Shown here: one piece after another, positions 61,853 through 64,000 of the stretch
Layout of the letters: every line of letters begins with the position of its first letter
How positions within the stretch are numbered: the stretch's first letter is position 1
Source: CAZVFX01 sp964626565
GTDB lineage: Bacteria; Myxococcota_A; UBA9042; CAIXZC01
Length of the DNA stretch: 64,000 nt
Assembly (NCBI GenBank): GCA_964626565.1
Contig: CAZVFX010000025.1
Location: forward strand, 1-64,000
Direction of reading: 5' to 3'
The notes under the pieces: generated by a model
What the model was told of the DNA's origin: nothing
The model's input: only the letters and a program-made list of their open reading frames with translations
Database searches by the model: none
Translations under genes and position numbers: made by a program

Positions 61853-63074
61853 TGGGCAACACTCCCCGTTCCACAAATCTCTGCCGGAGAGCGCTGGAAA
61901 GGGCCCGACGAGCGTCGGCCGGAGATCCGCCGTGGGCGTCGATGAATTGCACCGGACTTACGACACCAAGCGTAAGCCAACGGGCAAGCCCGGCCAGCCG
62001 CAATTCCTCCAGGTTCCGAAAGTGCGCTTCAGGATTTTCGAACGGCTCCCCCGGACCGTAGGGTGCTGCGTTGGCCAGGTCGATGTCATCACACTCGTCA
62101 CCAATGCCATCGCCGTCGAAATCCCACTGGGTCTGGTTGGGCGTATCTGGGCAATTGTCGCACGCATCCCCAATGCCGTCGCCGTCCCCGTCCTCCTGGT
62201 CCGGGTTGGGCTCAAAGGGGCAGTTGTCGTCGTACGCCATCAGATTGGGACAACCCCAGCCCTCATCCGCGATGAAGCCGCCCGCGGCACCGTCGCCGTC
62301 CGCGTCGTAGCAGCACGGCTCCCCGCAAGGCGACAGACAATCGTTGCCGTCGCAAAGGTCGCAGGCATCACCGAAGTGGTCGCAAATACCACCATCATCG
62401 TCGGAGTTGGTCTGGTCCGGATTGTAGACTCGGGGACAATTGTCGTCGATGTCCGCGACTCCGTCGTTGTCAAAATCCTCGGTGTCGTCACACACGTCGC
62501 CGACACCGTCGCCGTCACTGTCGGCCATTGCCGTGAACTCATCATCATTTACGGTCCAGGGGCACAACTCCAGCAAGTCGGGCAGCCCGTCCCCATCGCT
62601 GTCCAGCGCACATTCCGGACCACAGCACGGGGTCAACGCGAAAGGTTCGTTGCACGCGTCGCCATAGCCGTTGAGGTCTTGATCCTCTTGTTCAGGATTG
62701 GGCACCAACGGACAGTTGTCCTCGTAGTCGTAGAGGCCGTCTCCGTCGGTGTCCGGAGGGACCACCGGACCCTGGTCAACGCCGGCGTCTTCGTCCGGTT
62801 GAGGCCCGGGTCCTTCGAAGTCGGCGGTGAGTTCAGGATCACCGCTCACCGCATCGTCGGTTACTTCTTCCAGTGGCTCGTTGGGATCGCCTCCAAACGG
62901 GGTGCGAGTACCGCTGCCGGTACATCCTCCCAACCAGATCCCCAGCGCCAGAACCAACGAGACAATCAGCCCCAGCGCGGAGCCTGCCCACGGCACCGCC
63001 GCACAGCCGGCCAGCATGAGGACCACCACCGCGGCAGAAGCGATCCGCCTTCTTCCCAAACCCTTTTTCGCCAT
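61839..63074 (-). CDS. Thrombospondin type 3 repeat membrane/lipoprotein
   Basis: 411 residues from ATG 63074 (GGGGAG upstream; a longer frame start has no ribosome-binding site). Two N-terminal hydrophobic stretches (~9-25 and ~32-50), the second ending I-W-L-G-G-C, so it is either a lipoprotein with an unusually long signal or a membrane protein. Residues ~105-330 contain six or seven thrombospondin type 3 repeats (D-x-D-G-D-G-x-x-D-x-x-D-N-C-P), which bind Ca2+. The last ~65 residues are predicted helical without Cys. It precedes the radical SAM gene, whose start lies inside its end. Confidence 0.83.
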   Translation of the reverse strand: MAKKGLGRRRIASAAVVVLMLAGCAAVPWAGSALGLIVSLVLALGIWLGGCTGSGTRTPFGGDPNEPLEEVTDDAVSGDPELTADFEGPGPQPDEDAGVDQGPVVPPDTDGDGLYDYEDNCPLVPNPEQEDQDLNGYGDACNEPFALTPCCGPECALDSDGDGLPDLLELCPWTVNDDEFTAMADSDGDGVGDVCDDTEDFDNDGVADIDDNCPRVYNPDQTNSDDDGGICDHFGDACDLCDGNDCLSPCGEPCCYDADGDGAAGGFIADEGWGCPNLMAYDDNCPFEPNPDQEDGDGDGIGDACDNCPDTPNQTQWDFDGDGIGDECDDIDLANAAPYGPGEPFENPEAHFRNLEELRLAGLARWLTLGVVSPVQFIDAHGGSPADARRALSSALRQRFVERGVLPNEIA

Positions 63075-63132
63075 GTCTCTCCCCTCAGTACCAAACGCTG
63101 TGCCTAACACTTCGCCGACAGATAATGGGAAC

Positions 63133-63161
63133 AGGCTACGGACCTGTACCCGGGGTGTCAA
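63133..63161 (-). promoter_or_regulatory. Putative promoter of the thrombospondin type 3 / radical SAM unit
   Basis: On the minus strand: TTGACA (63161-63156), 17-base spacer and TAGCCT (63138-63133), about 60 bases before ATG 63074. The -10 is poor. Confidence 0.4.
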
Positions 63162-63249
63162 GAAGAGCTGGTTGCCGTCGTGTTTGATCTTGGTGCGCGA
63201 TATGGGTAATCTCAGAAACGGTCATCAGCCAACCGGGGAGGCTAGTCGA

Positions 63250-63675
63250 GTGAAGGCGATGCTTGTTGGTCTAGTTGTGGTTTTCATCTCAGCGTTACTG
63301 ACAGCAAGCTGCTTGGAGAGCAACCCGCAGCCTGCACCCTCCACGACAGGCACCGTCGATGAAGGGGAAGGAGGCCCTCCCAACAAGGGCGGAGGCGGGG
63401 GCGACGAAGAAGATCCGATCCAGGCCGCGGCAGATGTCAACGTCGACTCAGGGCTACCCGCGAGCCTGGACAACGGCGCCGCAGACTGCAGCGGAGAGTA
63501 CGGGCTGGACCTGGTTGCCGAGATCGGCGGGTGGTGTGATGCAGCCGAGCCTGCCGATTGGTGGGAAACCACGGCCGGCGACATGGGCGAAGTCCAAGAC
63601 GATGACCAGATTGATGCAGAGGAAACCACTGCTCAGAATGATGCCGCGGACCTGTCCCCGGAGCAGATGGACTAG
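63250..63675 (+). CDS. Small acidic lipoprotein
   Basis: 141 residues from GTG 63250, with GGGGAGG 8 bases upstream; ATG 63259 is an alternative. Lipobox LTASC gives lipid Cys21. The mature part is a Gly-rich then Asp/Glu-rich low-complexity chain (DEGEGGPPNKGGGGGDEED; Q-D-D-D-Q-I-D-A-E-E-T-T) with only two further Cys. It looks like the tether region of the larger lipoproteins without an attached domain. Function unknown. Confidence 0.7.
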   Translation: MKAMLVGLVVVFISALLTASCLESNPQPAPSTTGTVDEGEGGPPNKGGGGGDEEDPIQAAADVNVDSGLPASLDNGAADCSGEYGLDLVAEIGGWCDAAEPADWWETTAGDMGEVQDDDQIDAEETTAQNDAADLSPEQMD

Positions 63676-63737
63676 TCGAATCCCCCCGTTCAGGGCTGAC
63701 CAGAATCACGAAAACAGTATTGATTGAAGTGCGAAAG

Positions 63738-64000
63738 CTACGAGGTTGCCGCTTCCAGCTTCTTCGCTATGCTGAACATGAACGTTGCCGATGCGGCGCA
63801 ACATGCTACAAACACCGCCCAGACTACCCACAGGTCGAAGGCAACCCACATGGAGCTACCCACAAAGAGCAACTGGTTGCCGACCGCGGTGGCGCCGAGC
63901 CAACCACCCTGCATGAGGCCCTGGAACCGGGGCGGAGCGACCTTTGAGACGAACGAAATACCCATGGGACTCAGGAACAGTTCGGCCACAGTCAAGGTGA
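63738..64000 (-). CDS. POT-family proton-coupled peptide transporter, 3' end
   Basis: The last ~87 codons of a gene that continues beyond the right edge. T-V-A-E-L-F-L-S-P-M-G-I-S-F-V and A-P-P-R-F-Q-G-L-M-Q-G-G-W match the conserved helix 10-11 region of proton-dependent oligopeptide transporters (POT/PTR). Two membrane helices remain visible (~40-60 and ~63-80 of this fragment). The N-terminal half is not in the window. Confidence 0.8.
   Translation of the reverse strand, partial: TLTVAELFLSPMGISFVSKVAPPRFQGLMQGGWLGATAVGNQLLFVGSSMWVAFDLWVVWAVFVACCAASATFMFSIAKKLEAATS

Overview
This 64-kb window is GC-rich, gene-dense bacterial DNA and contains one assembly gap (100 N at 59431-59530). It most resembles an uncultured relative of the Myxococcota. 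Two signs support this. At least two proteins carry C-terminal sorting signals of the MYXO-CTERM type (a Cys after Gly, a hydrophobic span, then Arg residues). There are also an unusual number of predicted lipoproteins, many with an Asp/Glu/Pro-rich tether after the lipid Cys, Cys-rich repeats or thrombospondin type 3 (Asp-rich) repeats. I see no rRNA, tRNA, CRISPR array, insertion sequence or phage module, and no gene-free stretch longer than 300 bases.

Layout. 1-3274 (-): 5' part of a giant Cys-rich lipoprotein running off the left edge. 3421-4299 (+): metallophosphoesterase. 4359-8579 (-): a 1406-residue signalling protein joining a caspase-like domain (lacking the expected Cys), a Ser/Thr kinase, a STAND-type NTPase, a membrane helix and a formylglycine-generating-enzyme-like domain. 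8744-17330 (+): a tightly packed cluster of a MurC-like ligase, murD, pheS, pheT, a glycosyltransferase, a methyltransferase and a small membrane protein. 17334-18635 (-): Cys-rich lipoprotein. 18684-23198 (-): TPR protein, zinc-ribbon protein, archease, rtcB and a MATE transporter, which looks like one RNA-ligase operon. 23292-25865 (+): Gly-rich lipoprotein and an OFA-type MFS transporter. 25899-28544 (-): two related Cys-rich lipoproteins.

28727-43280 (+): a run of secreted or envelope genes. These are a MYXO-CTERM protein with a degenerate deiminase-like fold, a lipoprotein with a possible lipid-binding module, an amidohydrolase lipoprotein with thrombospondin type 3 repeats, a membrane protein, then an overlapping operon of a small exported protein, a double matrixin protease with an internal sorting signal, an S41 processing protease and a TPR/PEGA protein. 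43323-44489 (-): exported HEAT-repeat protein. 44500-49894 (-): a malK-malE-malF-malG-type sugar ABC transporter with an enlarged MalF and a tethered binding protein.

50008-63074 (-): lipoprotein, FAD oxidoreductase and MFS transporter, then a giant RHS-repeat lipoprotein, a radical SAM/SPASM protein and a thrombospondin type 3 repeat protein. 63250-63675 (+): small lipoprotein. 63738-64000 (-): 3' end of a POT-family peptide transporter.

The most unusual items are the pseudocaspase-kinase-NTPase-FGE protein, the RHS lipoprotein whose modules occur in permuted order, the double matrixin with an internal sorting signal, and the deiminase-like surface protein that has lost its catalytic His and Cys. 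All function calls come from reading motifs in the sequence; no database search was run.
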